From the NCBI GenBank assembly GCA_016286365.1, contig JAEESN010000002.1, positions 1-64,000 on the forward strand: a stretch of 64,000 nucleotides of DNA, given 5' to 3'. Below, in pieces: positions 44,168-52,649 of the stretch; the stretch's first letter is position 1, and each line of letters opens with the position of its first letter. The position numbers were made by a program, and so were the translations under genes. Source of the stretch: Treponema sp. Its GTDB lineage: Bacteria; Spirochaetota; Spirochaetia; Treponematales; Treponemataceae. The notes under the pieces are model-generated. The model was not told the DNA's origin and ran no database searches. It worked only from the letters and a program-made list of their open reading frames with translations.

Positions 44168-45091
44168 ATGAAAAAGTTTTTTTGTATTCTGGCAGTTATG
44201 GTGGCAGGGGGGCTTTTTTGTAATTCATTCGGATTTGCAAAGGATATATCCAGATCACTGTCATTCAGGGTTTTGAGCGATGTTCCTTATGACGAAAACC
44301 TTAAACCAGAAGAATATCCTGAAAACACAGAACCATTTACTTATTTTGATACATTCAATAAAGGATTTAAAACCGTATTTGTAGAAAAACAGGGATTATC
44401 CTTCAAAGATTCAGATATAAAAGAAGTCATACTAAAGAACAATAATTTTGGAGAAACAACCATCGACTTTACTTTCACAGAAGAGGGAGCAAAACTTCTA
44501 AAAAGCTTTACGGAAAAAAATTTGGGAAAAGAAACAGCGATGGATGTAAACGGAACAATCATTGTTGTAGCTATAATCCATGATGTAATTTCGGGCGGAG
44601 GTTTAATGCTTTCTTCATCAGAAACAAACGCCATCTATCATGTTGCAAAAGCTTTCGGTCTTAAAAATGATTACGAACTTTCAGAAAACACCACTACCAT
44701 CAAAAAGGAAAATCAATTCACAAAAATTGAAAAGCCTGATTTTTCAAATCCTACCGACGTAATCACAAATTTCTTCTGGAGCATTTATAATGATGAAGAA
44801 AGATTTTATGATTATATAACCCCAGAAACAGAGTTTCCAGATTGGGTCTATGAACGCATTATTAAAAACTTTGAAGAGTTTAAAGAATCACTGATTACAA
44901 AATACGAAGATTGCACTATAACAATCGATACTTCTACCCCTATAAAAAGAAGTATCATGAATACCTTAAAAAAAGAAAAAGCATCTGTAAAAGTAAACTG
45001 TGTAATCAAAATAAATAATTATGATTACGTATGTGAAATATACCTTTCGGCTGGTAAAGACGGGAAACTCTTTATATATGAAATAAAATAA
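44168..45091 (+). CDS. Exported protein with SecD P1-head-like domain
   Basis: A 307-residue exported protein (signal to about residue 24, FCNSFGFA-KD). Residues ~95-160 (TIDFTFTEEGAKLLKSFTEK, LGKETAMDVNGTIIV, ISGGGLML) match the P1-head/periplasmic 'lt.eGa..f...T..n.Gk..aivl.g.v....i....i.gG' module of SecD. The rest is a separate domain (residues ~190-307). Free-standing P1-head proteins are of unknown role. GGGAG precedes the start. Confidence 0.6.
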   Translation: MKKFFCILAVMVAGGLFCNSFGFAKDISRSLSFRVLSDVPYDENLKPEEYPENTEPFTYFDTFNKGFKTVFVEKQGLSFKDSDIKEVILKNNNFGETTIDFTFTEEGAKLLKSFTEKNLGKETAMDVNGTIIVVAIIHDVISGGGLMLSSSETNAIYHVAKAFGLKNDYELSENTTTIKKENQFTKIEKPDFSNPTDVITNFFWSIYNDEERFYDYITPETEFPDWVYERIIKNFEEFKESLITKYEDCTITIDTSTPIKRSIMNTLKKEKASVKVNCVIKINNYDYVCEIYLSAGKDGKLFIYEIK

Positions 45092-45144
45092 TCCCACGCT
45101 CAACACAAACTGTATTTTTGTTTCTATTAATAAGAATTTTTTAG

Positions 45145-45221
45145 TTGACTTTATTTTTATATTCAAATAAAATTAATTATACTGCAAAGAGGCAGAACTG
45201 TTGTCCAGTTCTGCCTTTTTT
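45145..45221 (+). promoter_or_regulatory. Promoter and leader hairpin of the AGCS symporter gene
   Basis: -35 TTGACT (45145-45150), 17-bp spacer, -10 TAAAAT (45168-45173). A strong hairpin, GGCAGAACTG-ttgtc-CAGTTCTGCC with TTTTTT (45190-45221), follows before the AGGAG site. It lies in the leader of this gene, so it can act as an attenuator as well as ending read-through from 44168-45091. Confidence 0.65.
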
Positions 45222-45245
45222 ATTTTAAAATTTTCAGGAGTTTTT

Positions 45246-46745
45246 ATGATTGAAAAAATTACCTCTATAATTACCTCTATCAATAATTCCATAAACGGTG
45301 CAGTTTGGGGAACTTTTGGTATCACACTCCTTTTTGCTGCAGGTCTTATAATGACCATCGTTAACAAAGGATTTCAGTTTACTCATTTTATTTACTGGAT
45401 TAAAAAAACTATCGGAGCAATCTTTAAAGACAAAAAGATTACAGCTCACACAGGAAAAGACAACAAAGCTATTTCACAGTTTCAGAGTCTTTGTACTGCC
45501 CTTGCCGCAACAATCGGTACAGGAAATATCGTCGGTGTTGCAACTGCCATAATTGCAGGTGGTCCTGGAGCAATCTTCTGGATGTGGGTAATGGCAATCT
45601 TTGGAATGATGACCAACTATTCAGAAAATGTCCTTGGTATTTATTTTAGAAGAAAGGGAATGAATGGTGAATGGCGTGGTGGTGCCATGTATTATCTTAA
45701 AGACGGATTTGGTGCCTATAAATTTATGAAGTATCCGGGAATCGTCCTTGCAATCTTATTCAGTGTATTCTGTCTTCTTGCAAGCTTTGGTATTGGAAAC
45801 ATGAGCCAGGTAAACTCTATTGCCGGTAACATGGAATCGGCATTCAATATTCCAACATGGGTAACAGGTATTGCTCTTGTAATCATTGCTTCTATTGTCA
45901 TTCTTGGCGGATTAAAGAGAGTTGCTTCTGTAACAGAAAAACTTGTTCCTGTTATGGCAATCATCTATATAATCGGTGCACTCATCATCTTCTTTGCAAA
46001 CATAACTTCTGTTCCTGCCGTATTTGCAGCAATCTTCAAGGGAGCCTTCTCGGTAAAATCTGCTACAGGTGGTATTGTAGGATACGGAATCCAGAAAGCA
46101 ATCACAATGGGATTTAAACGAGGTGCATTCTCTAACGAAGCTGGTCTTGGTTCTTCTGTAATGGTTCACTCATCTTCAAACGTAAAAGAACCGGTTCGTC
46201 AGGGTATGTGGGGTATCTTCGAAGTATTTGCAGATACAATCATCGTTTGTTCATTAACTGCTTTCGTAATTCTTTCTACCGGTGTTGTAGATCTTGAAAC
46301 AGGTATGATGATTTCACAGAATGCCGGTTCAGGTCTTGTAGGTGAAGCATTTGCAACAATCTTTGGAAGCTTTGGTCCAAAATTCATCGCCATCGCAATT
46401 CTTCTCTTTGCCTTCTCTACAGTTCTTGGATGGAGCCACTACGGAGCAACAGCATGGCAGTATCTCTTTGGAGAAAAAACACAGGTTATTTATAAAGTCA
46501 TCTTCGTAGTGATTATTTATTTTGGATGTACAATGAGCCTTGATCTTGCATGGGATATTTCCGACACCTTCAACGGCCTTATGATGATTCCAAACTTAAT
46601 CGGTGTAATCGCCCTCTGTCCTCTTGTTTCTAAAATTACTAAAAACTACGTTGATCGTAAGATTCATAAAAAAGATGTTGAACCAATGATTTCTAAATTC
46701 GCTGAATATCAGGTTGACGAAAAAGAACTCGAAGCAGAAGAGTAA
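45246..46745 (+). CDS. AGCS family sodium:alanine/glycine symporter
   Basis: A 499-residue transporter with about eleven helices. Signatures are TALAATIGTGNIVGVATAI near residue 85, GAMYYLKDGFG, and FKRGAFSNEAGLGSS near residue 290, all typical of Na+-coupled alanine/glycine carriers (AgcS/DagA). Start 45246 follows AGGAG; 45201 would sit within the leader hairpin. A terminator follows the gene (46818-46852). Expression may be attenuated through the leader stem-loop. Confidence 0.93.
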   Translation: MIEKITSIITSINNSINGAVWGTFGITLLFAAGLIMTIVNKGFQFTHFIYWIKKTIGAIFKDKKITAHTGKDNKAISQFQSLCTALAATIGTGNIVGVATAIIAGGPGAIFWMWVMAIFGMMTNYSENVLGIYFRRKGMNGEWRGGAMYYLKDGFGAYKFMKYPGIVLAILFSVFCLLASFGIGNMSQVNSIAGNMESAFNIPTWVTGIALVIIASIVILGGLKRVASVTEKLVPVMAIIYIIGALIIFFANITSVPAVFAAIFKGAFSVKSATGGIVGYGIQKAITMGFKRGAFSNEAGLGSSVMVHSSSNVKEPVRQGMWGIFEVFADTIIVCSLTAFVILSTGVVDLETGMMISQNAGSGLVGEAFATIFGSFGPKFIAIAILLFAFSTVLGWSHYGATAWQYLFGEKTQVIYKVIFVVIIYFGCTMSLDLAWDISDTFNGLMMIPNLIGVIALCPLVSKITKNYVDRKIHKKDVEPMISKFAEYQVDEKELEAEE

Positions 46746-46817
46746 TTTCTTAGAACTATAAAAGCCCGTAACAAAGTTCATCTTGAGTGGTGAACATTTT
46801 CCGAGGCTGATTATAAG

Positions 46818-46852
46818 GACTGATTCATAATTATGGGTCAGTCTTTTTTTTT
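46818..46852 (+). terminator. Intrinsic terminator after AGCS gene
   Basis: GACTGA/TCAGTC around a 14-nt loop is followed by nine T (46844-46852). Confidence 0.75.
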
Positions 46853-46904
46853 GCCCCCGCGACTAATACTTTTTATCCACATCCCCATTTCTTCCCCATC
46901 CCCC

Positions 46905-46933
46905 TTGACAATAGTTTTATATAAAACTATTAT
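46905..46933 (+). promoter_or_regulatory. Leaderless promoter with operator palindrome (BMP operon)
   Basis: -35 TTGACA (46905-46910), 17-bp spacer, -10 TATTAT (46928-46933). The ATG is 6 nt further on. A 22-bp perfect palindrome (ATAGTTTTAT/ATAAAACTAT plus A/T at the ends, 46910-46931) fills the spacer and is a likely repressor site. Confidence 0.75.
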
Positions 46934-46939
46934 TCAGTC

Positions 46940-47941
46940 ATGAAAAAATTATTATTAGCTTTATTACTCATTCCTGTTTTGTTTTCAGGATGTTCAAAAA
47001 AAATCGGCGGTAAATCAATTGCCGTTTTTGTTCCGGGCATAATCGACGACAGTCCGACTTATGCAAAACTCACACGCGGCGTTCAGAAAGCGGTAGATGA
47101 ATTAAATGCGGGAGCTGATGAAGCTTCTAAAATCAACCTCTATATTCTGGAAGCCGGAACCAATCAGGCTGAATGGAGTGCCAAAATCACAAGCCTCTGT
47201 GCTGAAGGAAAATACGATGTAATCATCTCTTCTAACCCTTCCCTCCCTGATCTTGCAGAACCGATTATCAAACAGTTCCCATCCCAGAAATTCATCCTTC
47301 TTGATGCAACAAAAGAAGGTAATCAGAATATACACACCGTAAGCTATGATCAGTCACAGCAGGGATATCTTGCAGGCTACGTCGGAGGACTCATGAGTAA
47401 AACTCACCGCCTTTCGCTCATCGCTGCTCAGGAATATCCTGTTATGAATGAAATAATTTATCCTTCGTTTGTAAAGGGTGCAAAAGATGCCTGTGCCGAT
47501 ACCGAAGTTGATTTCCGTGTTGTAGGAAACTGGTACGATGCAACAAAGGGTGCAGAAATTGCAGACGCTGTTATTAAAAACGGTGTTGATGTAATTCTCC
47601 CGATCTGTGGTGGAGCAAGCCAGGGTGTAATCGCTTCTGCAGTAAACGCAAAGGTTTATATTTCATGGTTTGACGATTCAGGATTTTCCCGCGCTCCGGG
47701 AACAATCATCGGAAGCAGCACAGTAAATCAGGAAAAGATGGCATACCAGAAGACAAAAGAATACATCGAAGGAAATACTCCATGGGGAAAAGCATTCATG
47801 GTTGGAATGCAGGACGGCTTTATTGATTTTATCCAGGATGATGAACTTTACATTCAGGCTGTACCGGAAGATATCCGTGCAAAGATGGCTGAACTTGTAA
47901 ACGACATCACTTCGGGAAAACTTAAAATTGAACTTAAATAA
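46940..47941 (+). CDS. BMP/PnrA family nucleoside-binding lipoprotein
   Basis: A 333-residue lipoprotein (signal MKKLLLALLLIPVLFSGCS) of the BMP family, type-I periplasmic binding fold. Typical features are AVFVPGIIDDSPTYAKLTRG near the start, the SSNPSLPDLAEPIIKQFP region, and GYLAGYVGGLMSKTHRL. TmpC/PnrA of treponemes binds purine nucleosides. The three following genes form its ABC transporter. Expressed from a promoter with an operator palindrome. Confidence 0.9.
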   Translation: MKKLLLALLLIPVLFSGCSKKIGGKSIAVFVPGIIDDSPTYAKLTRGVQKAVDELNAGADEASKINLYILEAGTNQAEWSAKITSLCAEGKYDVIISSNPSLPDLAEPIIKQFPSQKFILLDATKEGNQNIHTVSYDQSQQGYLAGYVGGLMSKTHRLSLIAAQEYPVMNEIIYPSFVKGAKDACADTEVDFRVVGNWYDATKGAEIADAVIKNGVDVILPICGGASQGVIASAVNAKVYISWFDDSGFSRAPGTIIGSSTVNQEKMAYQKTKEYIEGNTPWGKAFMVGMQDGFIDFIQDDELYIQAVPEDIRAKMAELVNDITSGKLKIELK

Positions 47942-47956
47942 AAAAGACGACAGAAG

Positions 47957-49060
47957 ATGCTCACGCTTAAAAATATATGTGTCAGATATTCGTATAAAAC
48001 AGTTCTCAAAGATGTTTCGCTTTCTTTCGACAGGGGAAAAATCTATTCACTCCTTGGAGAAAACGGAGCGGGAAAATCAACTCTGGCACATGTAATCTGC
48101 GGAGACTTAAAACCGACTGCCGGAAAACTTTTTATAAACGAAGAAGAAGTTTCTTTTAAAACTCCTCACGCTGCCATAAACCGTGGAATTGTGTGTGTTC
48201 ATCAGCGGCCACTTTTAGCACCGGGCATTTCTGTCTTTGAAAATTTAAAACTCGGCCAGAAAGATTTTGATAAGGACCGTGCAGAAAAAATCCTTAATAG
48301 CTGGATCCCCGAAATAAAAAAATCATTTCTGGTAAAAAATCTGACGGAAGAACAGCGCTTTTTTGTTTCACTTACAGGCGCCCTTCTCCGCTTTCCAAAG
48401 CTTTTGATTTTAGACGAACCTCCATTCATTAAAGAAGAAAAACTTCGCACACTCACAAAAGAAGGAATATCAATCATCATGATTACGCATAACCTTAAAG
48501 AAGCGCTTGAAAAATCTGATGAAGTAATTCTCCTTCAGGACGGAAATGTCTTAGAAAAAAAGCCGACAGAAAATTATACCGAAGAAGAAATCAAACAAAA
48601 GCTTTTTGGAATCTCTAAGGAAGTAAAAATCCCTTCGTTCATACAAAAAGAAAATATAACCGAAGAAGAAGTTTTAAAAATGCGCGCAAAAAAAACTGAG
48701 GTACGGGCGGGCTACATCCCTTCCGATAAAACCTTCCGCGCTTCGAATCCAGAACTTACAATTTTACAACTCTGCACGGCTTACCACACAGATAAAAAAT
48801 CAGAAGATGAAGAAAAGTTTACAAAAGAGATTTTAGAAAAAGCACAGGTAGAAATAAAACCCTACGAAAAGGCCAGAAATCTTTCGGGCGGAATGCTACA
48901 GAGAATCATTCTTGAACGAGAGATTATGGAAAGGCCCCGGGTGTTATATCTTTTTAATCCAACAAAGGGCCTTGATGTAGAAAGCACAGAACGCCTGTAT
49001 AAAAAATTAAAAACCCTCCACGAAGAGGGAACCAGGATTGTTCTTTCGGAGGCAAACTGA
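47957..49060 (+). CDS. Compact ABC ATPase of the BMP transporter, asymmetric NBDs
   Basis: A 367-residue ATPase, much shorter than the usual ~500-residue double ATPase of this family. NBD1 has Walker A GENGAGKST and Walker B LLILDEPPF but, in place of the LSGGQ signature, reads LTEEQ. NBD2 (from residue ~245) has lost Walker A but keeps the signature LSGGM and a degraded Walker B VLYLFNPTKGLD. One canonical ATP site can still form from NBD1 Walker A and NBD2 signature; the second would be lost. The start follows the lipoprotein by 15 bases, and the stop overlaps the next ATG. Confidence 0.85.
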   Translation: MLTLKNICVRYSYKTVLKDVSLSFDRGKIYSLLGENGAGKSTLAHVICGDLKPTAGKLFINEEEVSFKTPHAAINRGIVCVHQRPLLAPGISVFENLKLGQKDFDKDRAEKILNSWIPEIKKSFLVKNLTEEQRFFVSLTGALLRFPKLLILDEPPFIKEEKLRTLTKEGISIIMITHNLKEALEKSDEVILLQDGNVLEKKPTENYTEEEIKQKLFGISKEVKIPSFIQKENITEEEVLKMRAKKTEVRAGYIPSDKTFRASNPELTILQLCTAYHTDKKSEDEEKFTKEILEKAQVEIKPYEKARNLSGGMLQRIILEREIMERPRVLYLFNPTKGLDVESTERLYKKLKTLHEEGTRIVLSEAN

Positions 49061-49947
49061 TGAATCTTTTTTATTTTGGTTCTGCCTTAAACTTTGCCGC
49101 CATCTACATGATTGCAGGAACGGGAGGCGCTTTTTCCATAAAATCCGGAAACTTAAACTTTGGTGGAGAAGGACAAATCTATCTTGGGGGTTTTATAACA
49201 GGAATCATCCTTGCGGGAGCTAAAAATCTTCATCCATTAATTGCACTTCCCCTGGCCCTCATCCTGGCATTTTTATCTTCTGGGGCACTCGCTCTCATTT
49301 CGGGCTTTTTAAAACAGTACAAAAATGCAGACTTTCTATTCACATCGTTTCTGGCATCGAGTGCAGTCTGCCCGATAATAAGCGGATTAATTCAGGGACC
49401 TTTCCGAAGCAAAACCGATAACCTTCTGGCAACTCAATTCATAGAAGAAAAGTTCAGATTCGGGAGCATCCTAAAACCTTCCACACTGAACGCATCTTTT
49501 TTTATAGCGATTCTTCTGTGCGTTTTATTCTGGTATTTAATCAATAAAACTTCTTACGGAAAAAAACTCACTATTTACGGAGTCTCACCAGAATTTTCGC
49601 GCTTTGCAGGATACAATAATTCAAACTTTGTTTTTACAAGCGCCTTTGTCTCTGGCGGGATGCACGGTCTTGCAGGATTTTTTGCAGTAACCGGAACCTA
49701 TTTTACCTGCCACGAAAACTTTTACGCCGGCATGGGATGGACCGCTTTTTCTGCAGCACTCCTTTCACGGGCAAACCCTCTTTTTATGATTCCGTCTGCA
49801 ATTTTCTTAGGCTTTGTTACAACCTACGCAAACCGATACGCATTTTTAAATAACATCAACTTTGATATTTCAAGTCTGATTCAGGCAGTCATACTTTTGA
49901 TAATATCTTTTACACTTTTTAAAAAGGAGAAGTCTTATGCTGATTGA
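49060..49947 (+). CDS. BMP-type ABC transporter permease 1
   Basis: A 295-residue permease of the branched-chain/nucleoside (BmpC/RbsC-like) type with about nine helices. Motifs GGAFSIKSGNLNFGGEGQIYLGGF and KLTIYGVSPEFSRFAGYNNSNF (the coupling region 'R..G.np..A.yaGi') are present. It overlaps the ATPase gene by one base and the second permease by 11 bases, so all are co-translated. Confidence 0.88.
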   Translation: MNLFYFGSALNFAAIYMIAGTGGAFSIKSGNLNFGGEGQIYLGGFITGIILAGAKNLHPLIALPLALILAFLSSGALALISGFLKQYKNADFLFTSFLASSAVCPIISGLIQGPFRSKTDNLLATQFIEEKFRFGSILKPSTLNASFFIAILLCVLFWYLINKTSYGKKLTIYGVSPEFSRFAGYNNSNFVFTSAFVSGGMHGLAGFFAVTGTYFTCHENFYAGMGWTAFSAALLSRANPLFMIPSAIFLGFVTTYANRYAFLNNINFDISSLIQAVILLIISFTLFKKEKSYAD

Positions 49948-50833
49948 TATCCTTTCTTTTTCGTGCCCCCTTCTCCTCTGCTCGTTCGCAGCCCTTTTTA
50001 CAGAATACGCCGGTTCCCTTGCCCTCTTTTTAGAAGGACTTGCTACTTTTTCGGCTTTTGTTTTTTATTCGTTTTTTGCAGCATTTAATCAGACAGGGGG
50101 GACAACCCTCGATGCAACAATGGATCAATTTACAACGGGGACACCCCTCAGTGCTTCCATCCCAGCCGCCCTCCTCACAATCCTTTTAATCACGCTGATC
50201 ATCTTTGCCTTTTCGTATTTAATAGAAAGATTCCGTGCGCACAAATTTATAGCGGGGACAGCCCTCAATTTATTCTTTACATCGATGACATCTTTCCTCT
50301 CTGTAATGATTTTCAAAACCCGCGGAGTACTCACAAATCCTTCATACAGATTCGACGTAAACACCACAAAAATCCTTACAATCATCATCACAGGATTAAT
50401 CGTTGTACTTTCTGTTTTATTTTTATCTAAGACAAGAATCGGACTATATTTAAGAATTACGGGAACAGACAGCGACGTACTCACAGCCAAAGGAGTAAAC
50501 CCCAAAGTAGAAAGAATTTTATCGTGGACACTGGCAGGAACTTTCTGCAGCCTGGCGGGAATATTTTTAACATTAAGGATTTCATCTTTTGTACCGGGTA
50601 TTTCGAGCGGGCGCGGCTGGATGGCACTGGCAGCAATTTTCTTGGGAAGAAAAAAGCCACTTATAATGCTCACAGCCGTTGTAATCTTTTGTGCAGCAGA
50701 TTATTTTGGCGTACACATCCAAAACATTTTCCCGAACATCCCGTCATCCATCCTTCTTTCGCTCCCATACGTTGTAGCATTATTATTGACGATGATGGGA
50801 AAGAGGGAGAAGTCTCTCCCTCAGCTCATCTAA
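49937..50833 (+). CDS. BMP-type ABC transporter permease 2, with palindromic insertions
   Basis: A 298-residue permease of the same family: EYAGSLALFLEGLATFSAF near the start, KFIAGTALNLFF, GIYLRITGTDSDVLTAKGVNP (coupling motif) and SGRGWMALAAIFLGRKKPL. Residues ~53-71 (GGTTLDATMDQFTTGTPLS) are encoded by an element matching the F2 repeats near 56.2 kb and 59.8 kb. The last residues (GKREKSLPQLI) are encoded by another palindromic element that carries the stop. Frame is kept, and the gene is probably functional. Confidence 0.88.
   Translation: MLIDILSFSCPLLLCSFAALFTEYAGSLALFLEGLATFSAFVFYSFFAAFNQTGGTTLDATMDQFTTGTPLSASIPAALLTILLITLIIFAFSYLIERFRAHKFIAGTALNLFFTSMTSFLSVMIFKTRGVLTNPSYRFDVNTTKILTIIITGLIVVLSVLFLSKTRIGLYLRITGTDSDVLTAKGVNPKVERILSWTLAGTFCSLAGIFLTLRISSFVPGISSGRGWMALAAIFLGRKKPLIMLTAVVIFCAADYFGVHIQNIFPNIPSSILLSLPYVVALLLTMMGKREKSLPQLI
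50095..50147. repeat. F2 palindromic element inside permease 2
   Basis: GGGGGGACAACCCTC (50095-50109), then TGCAACAATG, then ACAACGGGGACACCCCTC (to 50147) follow the order of the intergenic F2 copies at 56197-56319 (GGGGGACAACCCTC - TGCAACAATG - TTTACAAGGGGG - ACAACCCTC). Confidence 0.75.
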
Positions 50834-50877
50834 AGAATCGCTTACCCTCTCTAACGGGGGCACCCCGTAGCGCCCCG
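50804..50877. repeat. P1-like element forming the 3' end of permease 2
   Basis: GGGAGAAGTCTCTCCC starts inside the gene, the stop codon follows, and the element continues with TTACCCTCTCTAACGGGG-GCACCCCG-TAGCGCCCCG, close to the 7763-7840 copy. It ends at the stop of lysS. Confidence 0.65.
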
Positions 50878-50878
50878 A

Positions 50879-52510
50879 TTAATATACGCTTAAAATCTTA
50901 CCAAGTTCATCCTTACCGATGATTCTCATAAAGCTTCCAAGACGTGGGCCCTGGTCTTTATTGATGAGAGCGTTGTACATGGCTGTAAACAATGCCTTTG
51001 CATCAAGTCCCATTTCGGTAGCGATGTCGTACATAGCCTGCTGGCATTCTTTATCCTGAGTAAAGCTTTCCATTTTTGGAAGAACTTCGTCGCGTACACG
51101 CTTAACTGCAGTAAGAAGGTCACCGGAAAGCTCAGCCTTGCTTCCGTCTGTGCGGAGTGCAAAACAAAACTCAGGTGCGCAGTCAGGGGCTGAATGCTGA
51201 ATCCAGAACCATGCACATTCAATTCTGCGTCGGAGGCGTTCTTCCTGTTCAGTTTTAACATCACCAAGCGAAGCAATTACCTTATCTACATCGCCTGAAT
51301 AAATCTGGAGTAAAGTTGTGAGCATACGGAATGTAATCTGGTATGGCATAGTTTCAGGAATTTTTCCATCGATCTGAGAAAGCATATAAATGCGTTTTTC
51401 TTTATTAAAGTGATCATCAGATTTAGCCTTGTCGATTCCGTAAACAATTCGTTCAGTCTTGTCGTAGTCTTCGTAAACTTTAAGAACATCCATATCAAAA
51501 CTGATGGCAAATTCTGTATTAGGGCGAGTTCCTGCAAAAAGATAGCGGAGAACTTCTGCCTGGTAAACATCGAGCGCATCCGGGAGAGCAATTACCTTTC
51601 CTTTAGAAGAAGACATCTTTCCGGGAACGCCTTTAAGGTTTACAAAGTCATAGCGCATTGTAACAGGAGCATCCCATCCGTAAATACGTTTAGAAACAAG
51701 CTTTGCAGTATCGTATGAACCACCAGGACTGATGTGATCTTTTCCACCCGGTTCAAATACTACTTTTTCTTCGTTCCATCTCATTGGCCAGTCAACACGC
51801 CAGCCGAGTTTTGCTCCCTTAAAAGTACGGATATCTGCAGTTTCTGAATGACCGCATTCGCACTTATAAGTGATTCCATATTCACCATCGTAATCAGTGA
51901 TTTCTGTAGTATCTTTGTTACACTTTCCGCAGAAAATAGAAACAGGCCAGTAAACATCTTCTGGCTTCATCTTGTGAGCGTCATCACGGTATTCGTTTAA
52001 ACATTCCTTGATAACATCACGATTCTGCATAGCCTTTTTCATACCTTCTGCATAACGGTTTGCACGATAGCGGCTTGCCTGATATAAAAATTCCGGAGCA
52101 ATACCAACGCGTGGAAGCTGAGTTTCGATATCAACTTCGTGGTGGCGCGCATAGTTTTCGTTACGACCAGTTGTGTCCGGTACTTCTGTAATTGGATAGC
52201 GGAGATATTTTTCGAGTACTTCAGGGTCAGGCATGTTAGCTGGAACCTTACGGAAAACATCATAATCATCCCAGGAATAAATAAAGCGTACTTTCTTACC
52301 GCGGTCGCGCAATGCACGCACAACTAAATCTACAGTGATGATTTCGCGGAAGTTTCCAAGGTGAACTGTTCCCGAAGGAGTAATTCCCGATGCACATGTA
52401 TATGAATCTAAATCGCCTTTTTCGCGTATAATCTGACTTGCCATCTGATCCGCCCAGTGACAAAGAAGCGGATCTCTCTTTTCGTTATTGTTCTGATTTT
52501 CGTTACTCAT
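50879..52510 (-). CDS. lysS: Class I lysyl-tRNA synthetase
   Basis: A 543-residue class I LysRS, the archaeal/spirochaetal type. It charges tRNA-Lys. The HIGH-type motif is GTVHLGNFRE (residue ~47) and the KMSKS-type loop is PGKMSSSKGK (residue ~300), with a zinc-knuckle-like CGKCNKDTTEI...CECGH between. Most bacteria use the unrelated class II enzyme; this form supports spirochaete origin. The ATG is 8 nt after TATAAT without a ribosome site. Confidence 0.95.
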   Translation of the reverse strand: MSNENQNNNEKRDPLLCHWADQMASQIIREKGDLDSYTCASGITPSGTVHLGNFREIITVDLVVRALRDRGKKVRFIYSWDDYDVFRKVPANMPDPEVLEKYLRYPITEVPDTTGRNENYARHHEVDIETQLPRVGIAPEFLYQASRYRANRYAEGMKKAMQNRDVIKECLNEYRDDAHKMKPEDVYWPVSIFCGKCNKDTTEITDYDGEYGITYKCECGHSETADIRTFKGAKLGWRVDWPMRWNEEKVVFEPGGKDHISPGGSYDTAKLVSKRIYGWDAPVTMRYDFVNLKGVPGKMSSSKGKVIALPDALDVYQAEVLRYLFAGTRPNTEFAISFDMDVLKVYEDYDKTERIVYGIDKAKSDDHFNKEKRIYMLSQIDGKIPETMPYQITFRMLTTLLQIYSGDVDKVIASLGDVKTEQEERLRRRIECAWFWIQHSAPDCAPEFCFALRTDGSKAELSGDLLTAVKRVRDEVLPKMESFTQDKECQQAMYDIATEMGLDAKALFTAMYNALINKDQGPRLGSFMRIIGKDELGKILSVY

Positions 52511-52518
52511 AGGAAAAG

Positions 52519-52524
52519 ATTATA
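52519..52524 (-). promoter_or_regulatory. -10 box of lysS, probably leaderless
   Basis: TATAAT on the minus strand ends 8 nt before the lysS ATG. No Shine-Dalgarno sequence lies between. Confidence 0.5.
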
Positions 52525-52597
52525 CTAAAATTGACGAGAAGTGAAAAGAGAGAGCAAAATTAAAAGAACTGTATCTGCGGACGTTTTAAGTATAAAT

Positions 52598-52629
52598 AAA
52601 AAATCCCTGCAACCGGGTGGCTGCAGGGA
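52598..52629 (-). terminator. Intrinsic terminator after the SIMPL gene
   Basis: TCCCTGCAGCC/GGTTGCAGGGA on the minus strand is followed by TTTTTTATTT. It lies 20 bases after the SIMPL stop. Confidence 0.85.
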
Positions 52630-52649
52630 GAAAAATATTCTATTCAAAT

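Noticed and set aside
50256-50272. A further F2 repeat (CGGGGACAGCCCTC) in permease 2
   Set aside because: It encodes the conserved GTALN motif of the permease family, so the similarity is coincidence.
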